From: a virus
Virus record (IMG/VR): IMGVR_UViG_3300036851_000150
Location: 1-37,638 of that record
Length of the DNA: 37,638 nt
Reading direction: 5' to 3' (one strand)
How positions within the stretch are numbered: position 1 is the first letter of the stretch; every line of letters starts with the position of its first letter. Both the position numbers and the translations under genes were made by a program. This document shows positions 1 through 8,643 of the stretch, piece by piece. The notes under the pieces were generated by a model. That model had not been told where the DNA came from, ran no database searches, and saw nothing but the letters and a program-made list of their open reading frames with translations.

Positions 1-234
1 ATGCCCACCATCACCCAGGACCAGGTCGCGGGCCTCATCCGTCACGTCGTGACGGTGCTCGGCACGCTGTTCGTCGCGCGCGGCTGGGCCGGCGGGGCGT
101 ATCTCGACATCGTCGCTGGCGCGCTGGCGACGATAGGGGGCGCGGCGTGGTCTGTGGTCGCGAAGGCCCAGGCCACGCCGGCGCCAGATCAGCAGGCTGG
201 GCCGCCGAAGCCGCCGGCGCCGACGCTGCTGTGA
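1..234 (+). CDS. Putative phage holin (Pam3 gp28-like)
   Basis: A 77-residue protein with two hydrophobic stretches, roughly residues 9-27 and 34-52, separated by a short turn, then a Pro/Ala-rich hydrophilic tail. That shape fits small two-span holins, which form the inner-membrane lesion that releases endolysin. The sequence resembles the Pam3_gp28 putative holin family as I remember it. The ATG is base 1 of the window, so an upstream start cannot be excluded. Its stop overlaps the next start (GTGA at 231-234). It sits just upstream of the terminase genes, about 22 kb from the endolysin and spanins, so the lysis functions are split. Family assignment is moderately sure. Confidence 0.7.
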   Translation: MPTITQDQVAGLIRHVVTVLGTLFVARGWAGGAYLDIVAGALATIGGAAWSVVAKAQATPAPDQQAGPPKPPAPTLL

Positions 235-602
235 GCAACCGTGAGATCGCCGAGGCGCTCGGCCGCCAGCTCGGCCTGATGCCCGTGCAGACGGCCAAGA
301 TCAACGGCATTCCGCATCGCGACGCGTGGCTGCTCGCCGCGCACCATCCGGCCAAGGGCGACGGCATCGAGCACGGCCTCACGGCCCATGTCTTCGCCGG
401 CCAGGTGCATGCCTACGTCGAGGTTTTGGGCGCCGGACAGGACGCTGAGACGCTGGGCCGGCAGCTGGCCGGCATCATGTCGAGACTGAGAGATGGAGCA
501 GATACCAATCCCGGGTCGCCGGGGACGACGGCCGGGGACGCCCAAGACGGGCGGCCGGCAGAAGGGCACACCGAACAAGGTCAAGAGCAAGCAGGCCCTT
601 GA
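231..602 (+). CDS. Hypothetical protein between holin and terminase
   Basis: A 123-residue soluble protein that I do not recognise. The GTG start at 231 overlaps the holin stop, and I prefer it to in-frame starts further upstream inside the holin gene. The first 85 residues look like a normal folded domain, with a central HHPAKGDG segment and alternating hydrophobic residues. The last third is Gly/Thr/Gln-rich and low in complexity. It overlaps the next gene by 110 bp (493-602) in another frame, which is long for this compact genome. The C-terminal tail may therefore be poorly constrained. Function unknown. Confidence 0.6.
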   Translation: MSNREIAEALGRQLGLMPVQTAKINGIPHRDAWLLAAHHPAKGDGIEHGLTAHVFAGQVHAYVEVLGAGQDAETLGRQLAGIMSRLRDGADTNPGSPGTTAGDAQDGRPAEGHTEQGQEQAGP

Positions 603-834
603 CCTTGAGGCGCTCGCCACCGACGGCGAGATGCCTGTGCCGTTCCTGCTGCGTGTCATGCGCGACCGCAAGCGCCCGATCGAGGTCCGCATTAACGCCG
701 CGAAGGCTGCGGCGCCGTACTGCCACCGGGCGCTGAAGGCGGTGGAGATGACGGGCGAAAACGGCGGCGCCGTGCAGCACCAGCACGGCGTCGAGATTCA
801 TATTGTCGACCACCGGCCAGCCGATCAGGATTGA
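493..834 (+). CDS. terS: Small terminase subunit (putative)
   Basis: A 113-residue basic protein starting with an arginine/glycine-rich arm and a GGRQKGTPNK stretch near residues 20-29, a signature common at the N-terminus of phage small-terminase-like proteins. A helical part follows (residues 35-85), then an acidic tail. Small terminases recognise the packaging site and regulate the large subunit. It lies directly upstream of the large terminase and overlaps it by 32 bp. The ATG at 493 is chosen because it keeps the KGTPNK motif; a weak GAGAG lies just upstream. The call rests on motif and position, not on a full-length match. Confidence 0.7.
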   Translation: MEQIPIPGRRGRRPGTPKTGGRQKGTPNKVKSKQALDLEALATDGEMPVPFLLRVMRDRKRPIEVRINAAKAAAPYCHRALKAVEMTGENGGAVQHQHGVEIHIVDHRPADQD

Positions 835-2185
835 GGTTGCGCCGGCATTCGCTCCACTGCTCAGGCCTGCACGCTACAAGGGCGCGTACGGCGGCCGCGG
901 CGGGGCTAAGTCGCACTTCTTCGCCGAGCAGCTCGTCGTCCGTTGCTACGCGCGCGCCACCCGCGCGGTGTGCATCCGCGAGGTGCAGAATTCGATCCGG
1001 GATTCGGTCCGGCAGCTGCTGATCGACAAGATTCAGAAGCTGGGGCTCGGGTCTGTCTTCCAGGTGCTGGAGGCGGAAATCCGCGGCCCTCACGGTTCGC
1101 TCATCATCTTCAAGGGCATGCAGAGCTACAACGCCGAGACGATCAAGTCGCTGGAGGCCTATGACGTGGCCTGGGTGGAGGAGGCGCAGACCCTCTCCGC
1201 CACGTCGCTGGAGCTGCTGCGCCCCACGATTCGCAAGCCCGGCTCGGAGCTGTGGTTCTCGTGGAACCCGCGGCATCGCACCGACGCTGTCGACATGTTC
1301 TTCCGCAAGAGCCCCCACCCCGAGGCGGTCTCGGTGCGCGTCAACTGGCGCGACAATCCGTGGTTCCCGGATGTGCTGCGCAAGGAGTTGGTGCACGACA
1401 AGGCGACCGATCCGGTGGCCGCCGAGCACGTTTGGGAAGGCGCGTACGGTGCTGTTGCCGGCGCGATCCTGGCAAGATGGGTCGACGCGGCAGAGAGGAC
1501 GGGCCGCATCAACGACGGCGTCGCCTACGACCCCGTCGGCGCGCCGATCGAGATCAGCAGCGACATCGGCTTTCACGACACGGCGTCGTGGTGGTTCTGG
1601 CAGCGCCGGGTGGGCGGCTACTCTCTGCTCGATTACGATTGCGATAGCGGCCTCGACGCGGACGACTGGATCGTGCGGCTGCAGGAGCGGCTGACGCAGC
1701 GAGGCTGGACGAGGCTCGGCAAGATCTGGCTCCCTCACGATGCCAGGGTGCGGACCTTCCAGAGCAAGCACTCGACGATCGAACGGTTCCTGACAGCCTT
1801 CGGTCCTGGCAAGTGCGACATCGTCGAGCGGACATCGAAGTCAGATCGCATCAACGCCGCGCGCACGATCATCAGGCGCTGCGAGTTCCATGGCTCCAAT
1901 TGCGAGGCCGGCCTCGATGGCCTGCGCGCCTGGGAGTACGAGTGGAACCCCGACACGCAGTCCTTCATGAAGGAGCCCAAGCACACCTGGGCCTCGCACC
2001 CGTCCGACGGCTTCTCGTATGGATGCCAGATCATGCAGGAGACGGCGGCCCCCGAGGCACCGCCGAAGGGCCGCACAGTCGAGACCCCGCGCGGCCCGGT
2101 GTTCGTGCCCGAGATCGAGGCCAGGTTCCCGACGATGGACGAGATGTGGGCGCAGCAGAAGCGCCCGAACAGCTGGAGAGTGTGA
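803..2185 (+). CDS. terL: Terminase large subunit
   Basis: A 460-residue DNA-packaging motor of the PBSX/Terminase_3 type, with an ATPase that drives DNA into the prohead and a C-terminal nuclease that cuts concatemers. The Walker A loop GGRGGAKS is at residues 30-37, Walker B VAWVEEA at 122-128, and a coupling motif WFSWNP at 151-156. The nuclease domain shows acidic positions at D254 (SDIGFHD), D313 (LPHDAR) and D402 (HPSDGFSY). The frame opens with TTG at 803 inside the end of the small-subunit gene. No better start precedes the Walker A loop at normal spacing, so the TTG is accepted. Confidence 0.95.
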   Translation: MSTTGQPIRIEVAPAFAPLLRPARYKGAYGGRGGAKSHFFAEQLVVRCYARATRAVCIREVQNSIRDSVRQLLIDKIQKLGLGSVFQVLEAEIRGPHGSLIIFKGMQSYNAETIKSLEAYDVAWVEEAQTLSATSLELLRPTIRKPGSELWFSWNPRHRTDAVDMFFRKSPHPEAVSVRVNWRDNPWFPDVLRKELVHDKATDPVAAEHVWEGAYGAVAGAILARWVDAAERTGRINDGVAYDPVGAPIEISSDIGFHDTASWWFWQRRVGGYSLLDYDCDSGLDADDWIVRLQERLTQRGWTRLGKIWLPHDARVRTFQSKHSTIERFLTAFGPGKCDIVERTSKSDRINAARTIIRRCEFHGSNCEAGLDGLRAWEYEWNPDTQSFMKEPKHTWASHPSDGFSYGCQIMQETAAPEAPPKGRTVETPRGPVFVPEIEARFPTMDEMWAQQKRPNSWRV

Positions 2186-2469
2186 TGATCTGGAGCCCCA
2201 CGGGGCCTTCCGTCGCGGCAGGCCTCAGCCCGGCCAATGAGCAGTTCGTCCCAGCGCAGAGCGCCAACCTCGGTGGTGTCGCACGCATCGTTAATCTCGA
2301 CGCGGCCCCGCAGTCCTTTTCGATCGGCGGGAGCACCGTGGACAACGTCACCCCCCAAGTGCGGCTGGCGATCGGGCAGGAAATCTACATCACATACGGA
2401 CCAGGCGTCACACACATCTCGGCCAGCAACGCCAACGTGCACATCAATCCAGGCATCGCCCGTCCCTGA
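2185..2469 (+). CDS. Hypothetical small virion-region protein
   Basis: A 94-residue protein with an ATG that overlaps the terminase stop (ATGA at 2185-2188 reads across the junction) and a purine-rich GGAGAG about 5 bases upstream. The last base of its stop is the A of the portal ATG. It is rich in Ser, Asn, Ile and Val with no charged helical stretches, which suggests a small beta fold. Its place between terminase and portal suggests a head or packaging accessory role, but I do not recognise a family. Confidence 0.7.
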   Translation: MIWSPTGPSVAAGLSPANEQFVPAQSANLGGVARIVNLDAAPQSFSIGGSTVDNVTPQVRLAIGQEIYITYGPGVTHISASNANVHINPGIARP

Positions 2470-4718
2470 TGGCTGACACCAGCGCCGCTCAGGTCGGCGT
2501 CACAAGCGAGCAGGATTTCGGCCCCGGCGAGGCCGGCGTCGCCGCCTGGTGGCACACCGAGATCAAGCTCGCCCGCAAGTTCCGCGAGCGCTGGTGGAAG
2601 CGGGTCAAGAAGATCGTCGAGCGCTATCGCGACGATCAGGGCAAGGACGAGCGAAGCGAGGATTTGCACACCGGGGTGCGCTTCAACGTGCTCTGGTCGA
2701 ACACGCAGACGCTGCTGCCGGCGCTCTACGCCAAGCCGCCGAAGCCCGTCGTGGAGCGGCGCTACCTCAACCGGGACCCCGTCGGCCGCACGGCCAGCAT
2801 GATCCTCGAGCGCGCGCTCAACTACAATCTGGAGGTCGGCTACTACCACGGCTCCACGCGCAAGAGCGTGCTCGACTACCTCCTCGCCGGCCAGGGCGTC
2901 GTGTGGCACCGCTACGAGCCGACCTACGACTACGCGCAGCCGGCGATCACGGAGACCAGGCCCGTGCAGCCCGTGCAGCCGCCGGCAATGGGGGGCGCAG
3001 CTCCTGCCATGGCTGGCATGTACCAGCCAGGAACGGCGGCTGCACCAGCTGCAGGGGTGGCACAGCCGCAGCAGTCCGCGGAGCCCGCCGGGAATCAAGC
3101 CGAGGGCGAAGCCTATCGGACAGTCGCTGCGGAGAAGGTGTGCACCGACTATGTGCACGTCGATGACTTCATCACCAACGCGGCGCGCACTTGCGATGAG
3201 CTGCGCTGGGTCGGTAAGCGGTCATATCTGACGCGCAAGCAGCTCATCGATCGCTTCGGCGAGAAGGGCAAGGCCGTTCCGCTCGACTACAAGCCAAAGG
3301 ACCTGCCGGCGAGCAGCAAGCCCACCCAGAAGGACGAGGTCTTCGCCCGCGCCACAGTGTGGGAGTGCTGGAACAAGGCGGATCGCAAGGTCTACTTCGT
3401 GTCCGAGCATTACAATGAGGTCCTGGAGGTCGCCGACGACCCCCTCCATCTGGAGGCCTTCTGGCCGACGCCCGAGCCGCTGCTGGCCACGGTCGCTAAT
3501 GATTCCATCGTGCCGGTGCCGGACTATGCCGAGTACCAGGGCCAGGCGCAGGAGCTCGACGAGCTCACCCAGCGCATTGCCGCGCTGACGAAGTGCATCA
3601 AGGTCGCCGGCGTCTACGACGCGAGCGTGCCGGCGCTGAAGCAGCTGCTCGACGAGGGGCAGGAGAACAAGCTCGTCCCTGTCGCCAAGTGGGCCGAGTT
3701 CAGCGAGAAGAAGGGCCTTGAGGGCTGTACCGACTTCCTGCCGATCAAGGAGATGGCAGAGGTCCTGATCCGGCTGCACGAGGCGCGCGCGCAGGTCAAG
3801 AACGACCTCTACGAGGTCACGGGCATCTCGGACATCGTGCGGGGCGCCTCGCAGGCGGGCGGCGCCAAGACGGCCACGGAGCAGCGCATCAAGGGCCAGT
3901 TCGCGTCGCTGCGCCTGCAGGATCGGCAGGCGGCGGTCGCCAGGTTCTGCCGCGACAGCCTGAGAATCCAGGCCGAGATCATGGCGGAGCACTTCGCGCC
4001 CGAGACGCTCTACCTGATGTCGGGATACGAGCAGTGGGGCCCTGAGCAGCACATTCAGACTGGCATGCCGCCACAGCAGGCCCAGCAGATGGCGATGCAG
4101 GTGTTCCAGGCCGCCATCAAGCTCCTGCGCAGCGACAAGCTGCGCGGCTTCCGCATCGAGATCGAGACGGATTCCACGATCGAGCCCGACGCGCAGATGG
4201 AGAAGCAGGCACGCGTGGAGTTCCTGGGCGCAATGGCACAATTCCTCCCGCAAGCCATCCAGGCGGCAACGCAGCAGCCGGCGCTCGCACCAGTGATGGG
4301 CAAGATGCTCATGTTCGGCGTGCGCGGCTTCCGCGTCGGCCGCGAGTTGGAGAGCAGCCTCGAGGAGACGATCGCTGCGCTGGAGAAGCTCGCGGCCAAC
4401 CCGCAGGCGAAGCCCTCGCCCGAGGAGATGAAGCTGCAGACGGAGCAAATGAAGCAGCAGGGCGAGACGCAGCGTATGCAGATGGAGGCGCAGCATTCGC
4501 AGCAGGATGCCGCGATGAAGCAGCAGCAGGCCCAAGCCGATATGGCGCTCAAGCAGCGTGAGCATCAGCTCAAGATGGAGGAGATGGAGCGCAAGGCGCA
4601 GATGGATGCATTCCGCTATCAGGTCGACATAGCCAAGATGCAGGCCGAGCTGCAGCAGGCCCAGCAGCTGGCGATGATCCCGCGTCAGGCGCCGGCCGGG
4701 CAAGGGGTGCCAGCATGA
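2469..4718 (+). CDS. Portal protein (podovirus type)
   Basis: A 749-residue protein that forms the DNA entry and exit ring at one capsid vertex. The N-terminal core (WWKRVKKIVERYR, then FNVLWSNTQTLLPALYAKPPKP at about residues 76-97) is typical of podovirus portals, and the length fits that group. A Pro/Ala/Met/Gln-rich insertion interrupts the core at about 165-215. From about residue 640 the protein becomes an extended Gln/Met/Lys-rich coiled coil that resembles the barrel extension of P22-like portals. It is packed between the 94-residue gene and the next ORF with 1- and 4-bp overlaps. Confidence 0.93.
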   Translation: MADTSAAQVGVTSEQDFGPGEAGVAAWWHTEIKLARKFRERWWKRVKKIVERYRDDQGKDERSEDLHTGVRFNVLWSNTQTLLPALYAKPPKPVVERRYLNRDPVGRTASMILERALNYNLEVGYYHGSTRKSVLDYLLAGQGVVWHRYEPTYDYAQPAITETRPVQPVQPPAMGGAAPAMAGMYQPGTAAAPAAGVAQPQQSAEPAGNQAEGEAYRTVAAEKVCTDYVHVDDFITNAARTCDELRWVGKRSYLTRKQLIDRFGEKGKAVPLDYKPKDLPASSKPTQKDEVFARATVWECWNKADRKVYFVSEHYNEVLEVADDPLHLEAFWPTPEPLLATVANDSIVPVPDYAEYQGQAQELDELTQRIAALTKCIKVAGVYDASVPALKQLLDEGQENKLVPVAKWAEFSEKKGLEGCTDFLPIKEMAEVLIRLHEARAQVKNDLYEVTGISDIVRGASQAGGAKTATEQRIKGQFASLRLQDRQAAVARFCRDSLRIQAEIMAEHFAPETLYLMSGYEQWGPEQHIQTGMPPQQAQQMAMQVFQAAIKLLRSDKLRGFRIEIETDSTIEPDAQMEKQARVEFLGAMAQFLPQAIQAATQQPALAPVMGKMLMFGVRGFRVGRELESSLEETIAALEKLAANPQAKPSPEEMKLQTEQMKQQGETQRMQMEAQHSQQDAAMKQQQAQADMALKQREHQLKMEEMERKAQMDAFRYQVDIAKMQAELQQAQQLAMIPRQAPAGQGVPA

Positions 4719-5068
4719 GGACAACCTACGTCTACGACGCAGACCTCGACGCCGTCGTGCCCAAGCGCGGCCGCAACTACTTCGAGCCTGAACCGCGCGG
4801 GCCGCACATCATCTCGGACAGCCTGCCGGGCGGCGTGAACGGCATCGTGCATCCGGCCAACGGCCGCCGCTACGACAGCAAGAAGCGCTTCCGCGACGAG
4901 ACCCGCGCCCGCGGCTGCACCGAGGTCGGCAACGAGAAGTGGCCGGCACGCAGGCCGCAGAAGCTACCAGACCCGCGACCGGCGATGAAACAGCTGGTCG
5001 ACCATGTAACGCCGATGAGCCGCCACGAATACCGGCAGTTCTTCCGCGAACTATCGATGAAGGATTGA
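4715..5068 (+). CDS. Conserved hypothetical protein downstream of portal
   Basis: A 117-residue protein whose ATG overlaps the portal stop (ATGA). It starts with a short beta-rich segment, MRTTYVYDADLDAVVPK, and has a central HPANGRRYDSKKRFRDE and RGCTEVGNE motif. I recall this layout in small proteins found between portal and scaffold genes of many podoviruses. Those proteins have no agreed function. A minor head or assembly factor is plausible from position only. Confidence 0.8.
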   Translation: MRTTYVYDADLDAVVPKRGRNYFEPEPRGPHIISDSLPGGVNGIVHPANGRRYDSKKRFRDETRARGCTEVGNEKWPARRPQKLPDPRPAMKQLVDHVTPMSRHEYRQFFRELSMKD

Positions 5069-5072
5069 CCTG

Positions 5073-6302
5073 ATGGGCCCTGACGAAGAGATCGTCGATA
5101 CGATTGCCACGTCCGAGATTGTAGAGGCGCCAGCTTCTGCACCAGCCGAGTCCGCCGCACCAGCAGCGGAGCCGGCCAAGCCCGTCTCGGTGCACGACAG
5201 TGTGCGCGCGGCATTCGACAAGCTGACGGACGGCGAAACACCCGCCGACAACAAGGCCGCCGAAACCGCGCCCAGGCAGCCACGCGACCCCGGCGGACGC
5301 TTCGCGGCCAAGCCGAAGAACGGCGACCCGGCCGCTGCCGCTGCTGCGGCACAGCCCAGGAGCGAGCCGAGGCCGACCGACAGCAAAGCGGCCCCAGCAG
5401 CCCCTGCCGCGCCGGCTGGTCCGCCGCCCGGCTGGTCCGTAACCTCCAAAGCCGCGTGGGACCAGCTCCCGCAGCACATTCGCGACGATATCGCCAAGCG
5501 TGAGGGCGAGGTTGCCCAGGGCCTCGCGGCGCTGCGCGACTTCAAGGACGTGAAGCCCTACGCCGAGATGGCGCAGAAATCGGGCACGACGCTCTCGGCC
5601 GCCCTGCAGCGCTATACGACGATGGAAGGCATGCTTCGACGCGATCCCGCGCAGGGGCTGATGGCCATCGCCCAGAGCGTCGGCCTCAGCCAGGCGCAGG
5701 CCGCCCAGCTCTTCGCCCAGCTCGCGACGCGGCTGGGTGCCCGCCCTACGAATGGCCTCCCATCGAACGGAGGCCAACCATCCACTAGCGGCTCGGATCA
5801 GAACGACCCGCTGGCGGAGGTGCTCGGCCCGATCCTCGAGCAGCGCCTCGGGCCGCTGGCGCAGAAGCTCGGCACGCTCGAAAGTCACCTGACGCAGCAG
5901 CAGCGCGCGGATCAGAACGCGCGGGCTGAATCGGTGGCTCAGGCAATCGAGAGGTTCGCAGCCAACCCGGCGCATCGCTATTTCCCGGAGCTGGAGGAGA
6001 CCATCAGCCGTCTCTTCGAGAGCGGGATGGTGCAGCGCACGGCCGACGCCGTGGCGGACCTCAAGACGGCCTACGACATGGCTGCAAGGCTTCACCCCGA
6101 GGTGCACGAGACGCTTGTCAGCGAGCGGCTCAAGACCAGGGCGGATGAGGCCAAGGCCAAGGCGGCGGCGGCGCAAAGAGCTGCCGTGTCGCTCAACGGC
6201 CATCCGGCGGGAGGAGCCGCGGCTCCTCCCCGCACGGCTGCCGGCTTGAGCGCGCGCGACAGCGTGCGGGCCGTCTATCAGCAGCTTAGCGCCGGGGTCT
6301 GA
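5073..6302 (+). CDS. Scaffolding-like protein
   Basis: A 409-residue, Ala/Pro/Glu-rich protein directly before the coat gene, where assembly scaffolds normally lie. The first 110 residues are low-complexity and acidic, with a RDPGGRFAAK motif often seen in such scaffold-like proteins. The middle, about residues 120-330, is predicted helical, with repeated Gln/Ala heptads (AQAAQLFAQLATRL). The C-terminus ends with a short motif, ARDSVRAVYQQLSAG, that echoes residues 44-52 of the same protein (VHDSVRAAF). Scaffolds template the procapsid and then leave. No protease motif was seen. The ATG is preceded by GAAGG. Confidence 0.75.
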   Translation: MGPDEEIVDTIATSEIVEAPASAPAESAAPAAEPAKPVSVHDSVRAAFDKLTDGETPADNKAAETAPRQPRDPGGRFAAKPKNGDPAAAAAAAQPRSEPRPTDSKAAPAAPAAPAGPPPGWSVTSKAAWDQLPQHIRDDIAKREGEVAQGLAALRDFKDVKPYAEMAQKSGTTLSAALQRYTTMEGMLRRDPAQGLMAIAQSVGLSQAQAAQLFAQLATRLGARPTNGLPSNGGQPSTSGSDQNDPLAEVLGPILEQRLGPLAQKLGTLESHLTQQQRADQNARAESVAQAIERFAANPAHRYFPELEETISRLFESGMVQRTADAVADLKTAYDMAARLHPEVHETLVSERLKTRADEAKAKAAAAQRAAVSLNGHPAGGAAAPPRTAAGLSARDSVRAVYQQLSAGV

Positions 6303-6330
6303 CCCCACAAACCGACAAGGAACAGAGACG

Positions 6331-7347
6331 ATGCCCGCACCTGGCGTAAGCGAGGTTGCGACCATGACGATGCGCTCCCGCACTGGGGAGCTCGCCGACA
6401 GCGTCACGCGCAACAACGCCGTACTGACCCGGTTCAATGGCCGGGGCCGCATCCGCGAGTTCGTGGGTGGCGGCCGCACCATCATGGAGGAGATCGCCTA
6501 CGCGAATAACGTGACCTACAAGCGGTATGCAGGTTACGAGCTCCTCAACATCTCACCGTCGAGCGTATTCACCGCGGCCGAGTATCCCATCCGGCAGGCG
6601 GCGGTGGCGGTGTCGATCAGCGGCCTGGAGATGCTGCAGAACAGCGGTGAGGAGCAGTCGATCGACCTGCTTGCCAGCCGCATCGAGAATGCGGAGGACA
6701 CCTTCCGCAACGGCCTGTCGTTCGACATCTACTCCGACGGCAGCCTGCCCAACCAGATCGGCGGCTTGCAGGCAGCGATTCCCTTCGATCCGACGACAGG
6801 CGTCTATGGCACCATCGATCGGGGGCAGTGGGAGTTCTGGCGCAACCAGCGCTTCCGGGCAGTCACGGATGGCGGCGCGGCTCTCTCGCCTGCCAACGTG
6901 TACCAGTACATGACCCAGCTCTATGTGCGGTGCACGCGCGGCAACGACCGGCCGGACCTCATCGTCACCGACAACAATGGGTGGACGGTCTACAACCAGT
7001 CCCTCCATGCCATCCAGCGCATCACCAACACCGACAGTGACCTCGGCAAGTCGGGCTTCCTGAACCTCAAGTTCATGGACAGCGACGTGGTGCTCGATGG
7101 CGGCTTCCAGGGCACGACCCAGGACGCGACGCTGGCGGGCCTGCCGGTGGGTGGCGTGCCGGCCTCGGTGATGTGGTTCCTGAACAGCCGGTACAACAGC
7201 TGGCGGCCTCACCGGAACCGCAACATGGAGCCGCTCGACCCCGACCGCTTCTCGGTCAATCAGGACGCCATGGTCCGCCTCATCGGCTGGGCCGGCAACT
7301 TCACCAAGCGCGCCATGCTGTTCGACGGCGTGCTGACCAACACCTGA
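6331..7347 (+). CDS. Major capsid protein
   Basis: A 338-residue coat protein, expected to have the HK97 fold. It is recognised by an N-terminal arm (MRSRTGELADSVTRNNAVLTR), the IREFVGGGRTIMEEIAY strand region near residues 40-55, the AEYPIRQAAVAVSISG segment near 87-102, and the FRNGLSFDIYSDG part at about 128-140. These match podovirus coat proteins of alphaproteobacterial phages as I know them. A good ribosome site (AAGGA) lies 11 bases before the ATG. It follows the scaffold gene, and gene order supports the call. Confidence 0.92.
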   Translation: MPAPGVSEVATMTMRSRTGELADSVTRNNAVLTRFNGRGRIREFVGGGRTIMEEIAYANNVTYKRYAGYELLNISPSSVFTAAEYPIRQAAVAVSISGLEMLQNSGEEQSIDLLASRIENAEDTFRNGLSFDIYSDGSLPNQIGGLQAAIPFDPTTGVYGTIDRGQWEFWRNQRFRAVTDGGAALSPANVYQYMTQLYVRCTRGNDRPDLIVTDNNGWTVYNQSLHAIQRITNTDSDLGKSGFLNLKFMDSDVVLDGGFQGTTQDATLAGLPVGGVPASVMWFLNSRYNSWRPHRNRNMEPLDPDRFSVNQDAMVRLIGWAGNFTKRAMLFDGVLTNT

Positions 7348-7357
7348 GGAGGGCTCG

Positions 7358-7876
7358 ATGTACATCGAGGGTATCAACCCGCGGCGCGTGCTTACGGCTG
7401 CTGATCTGCCTCCGGCCGTCAATGCGGTGCAACCACTGCCCGATGCTGGCGGCGAGGCCCTCGCGCTCGGCACCATGGGACGCGACCAACTCAGCAATGA
7501 GTACATCCTGGTGCTGTCTGGCGCGGCGATCTCCGCAGAGGGCTTTCTCGGGTTCTGGGACGAGAACTTCACGTTCACCCTGATCAGCAGCGCCAACGAT
7601 GTCGGCGGGGTGCCGCTGGCAGCCAATCGAGGGCTGCCGACAGCGGCGGGGCAGAGGTTCTGGGCACAGACCTATGGCATGGGTCTGGTCCAGGCTGCTG
7701 CAGCAGCAGCAGCCGACGCGCTGCTATTCACGTCAGCCACGCCTGGCGCCGTCGATGACGTATCGGCGACGTTTTTCCCCATTGAGGGGCTGGCGTTCAT
7801 GGTGGCGGCAACGGGTGCTGGCGCGTTCAACGCGCGCCTGGCCAACCCGCGGACCGCGTACCTGGTAGGAGCCTGA
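7358..7876 (+). CDS. Putative head decoration or minor capsid protein
   Basis: A 172-residue protein 10 bp after the coat gene, with a strong GAGGAG ribosome site. It is rich in Ala, Gly, Leu and Phe, has no strongly charged helices, and alternates short hydrophobic strands (EYILVLSGAAI, NFTFTLISSAN). This fits a small beta-rich capsid accessory protein. A run of seven alanines near residues 112-118 is encoded by GCW/GCA repeats. The role is inferred from position beside the coat gene, and no named family is recognised. Confidence 0.7.
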   Translation: MYIEGINPRRVLTAADLPPAVNAVQPLPDAGGEALALGTMGRDQLSNEYILVLSGAAISAEGFLGFWDENFTFTLISSANDVGGVPLAANRGLPTAAGQRFWAQTYGMGLVQAAAAAAADALLFTSATPGAVDDVSATFFPIEGLAFMVAATGAGAFNARLANPRTAYLVGA

Positions 7877-7881
7877 TCGGC

Positions 7882-8643
7882 ATGCATCAGCAGACCAACG
7901 GCCAGGCGCCCTCTCTCTACGAGCGGGCGCCATGGCAGACCCAGGAAGCGCCGCAGTTCGTGCGCTTCTACACCCACGAGGATTACGATCGGGCCGCCTC
8001 GCAGCGCGAGGGTCGGCCCATCATCCGCGCCAAGCCCTACATCGAGTTCCCGCGCGCCGGCGAGATCGATGTCTTGCGGCGCGAGGCGACCGAAGGCGAC
8101 AAGATGCGCTTTCCGGAGCAGTGGAAGGCCTATCAGGAGAGTCGCGAGGACGCTCCGGTCGGCACGCCGCTCTCCACGCTGTTCCCGGCGCATCCCGAGA
8201 TCGTCTCGACCCTGCGTTTCTTCCGCTGCCATACCGTCGAGCAGCTCGCCGAGATGAGCGAGCACGGCGTGCAGAAGATCGGGCTCGGCGCCTTCGAGTG
8301 GCGGGCCAAGGCGCAGGAGCTGCTCAAGGCGGCCGAGGGCAGCAGGGGCTTCCACCAGCTGCAGCGGCAGCTTGAGGACCGCGACGCCACCATCGCCAAG
8401 CTGCAGCAGCAGATGGCGGCCATGGAGGCCAAGCTCAGCGAGCGGCCGCAGCAGCCTGCCCAGTCGACAGCGGACGTGCAGGCGCTAATCCGCGGCGAGG
8501 TGGCCGCGGCGATCGCGGCCGAGCGTGCGCAACCCACCGGGCAGGCAGCCCTCGGACTTGCGGCGCGCGGCAGCACCAACCCGCCGCAGCGCCCGCGCCA
8601 GGCGTCGGGCAGGCCGCCACAGATCCCGGAAGGGGGTGAGTGA
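7882..8643 (+). CDS. Hypothetical virion-region protein with C-terminal coiled coil
   Basis: A 253-residue protein. The first 150 residues form a globular part with FVRFYTHEDYDRAASQREG and SGxP-like segments. Residues 120-150 (TVEQLAEMSEHGVQKIGLGA) resemble a helix-hairpin-helix-like turn. Residues 155-200 form a heptad-type coiled coil (LEDRDATIAKLQQQMAAMEAKL). I recall similar proteins in head modules of podoviruses, without known function. A ribosome site (AGGAG) is present 12 bases upstream. Confidence 0.7.
   Translation: MHQQTNGQAPSLYERAPWQTQEAPQFVRFYTHEDYDRAASQREGRPIIRAKPYIEFPRAGEIDVLRREATEGDKMRFPEQWKAYQESREDAPVGTPLSTLFPAHPEIVSTLRFFRCHTVEQLAEMSEHGVQKIGLGAFEWRAKAQELLKAAEGSRGFHQLQRQLEDRDATIAKLQQQMAAMEAKLSERPQQPAQSTADVQALIRGEVAAAIAAERAQPTGQAALGLAARGSTNPPQRPRQASGRPPQIPEGGE

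Noticed and set aside
692-1771. Long leftward frame opposite the large terminase
   Set aside because: High-GC shadow frame, rich in Arg, Ala and Pro, without motifs; the terminase motifs are on the other strand.
3222-4724. Long leftward Leu/His-rich frame opposite the portal
   Set aside because: Produced by antisense reading of the Gln/Lys/Glu-rich portal C-terminus; no domain.
4809-6485. 558-residue leftward frame opposite scaffold
   Set aside because: Shadow frame of an Ala/Pro-rich gene; no ribosome site or motif.
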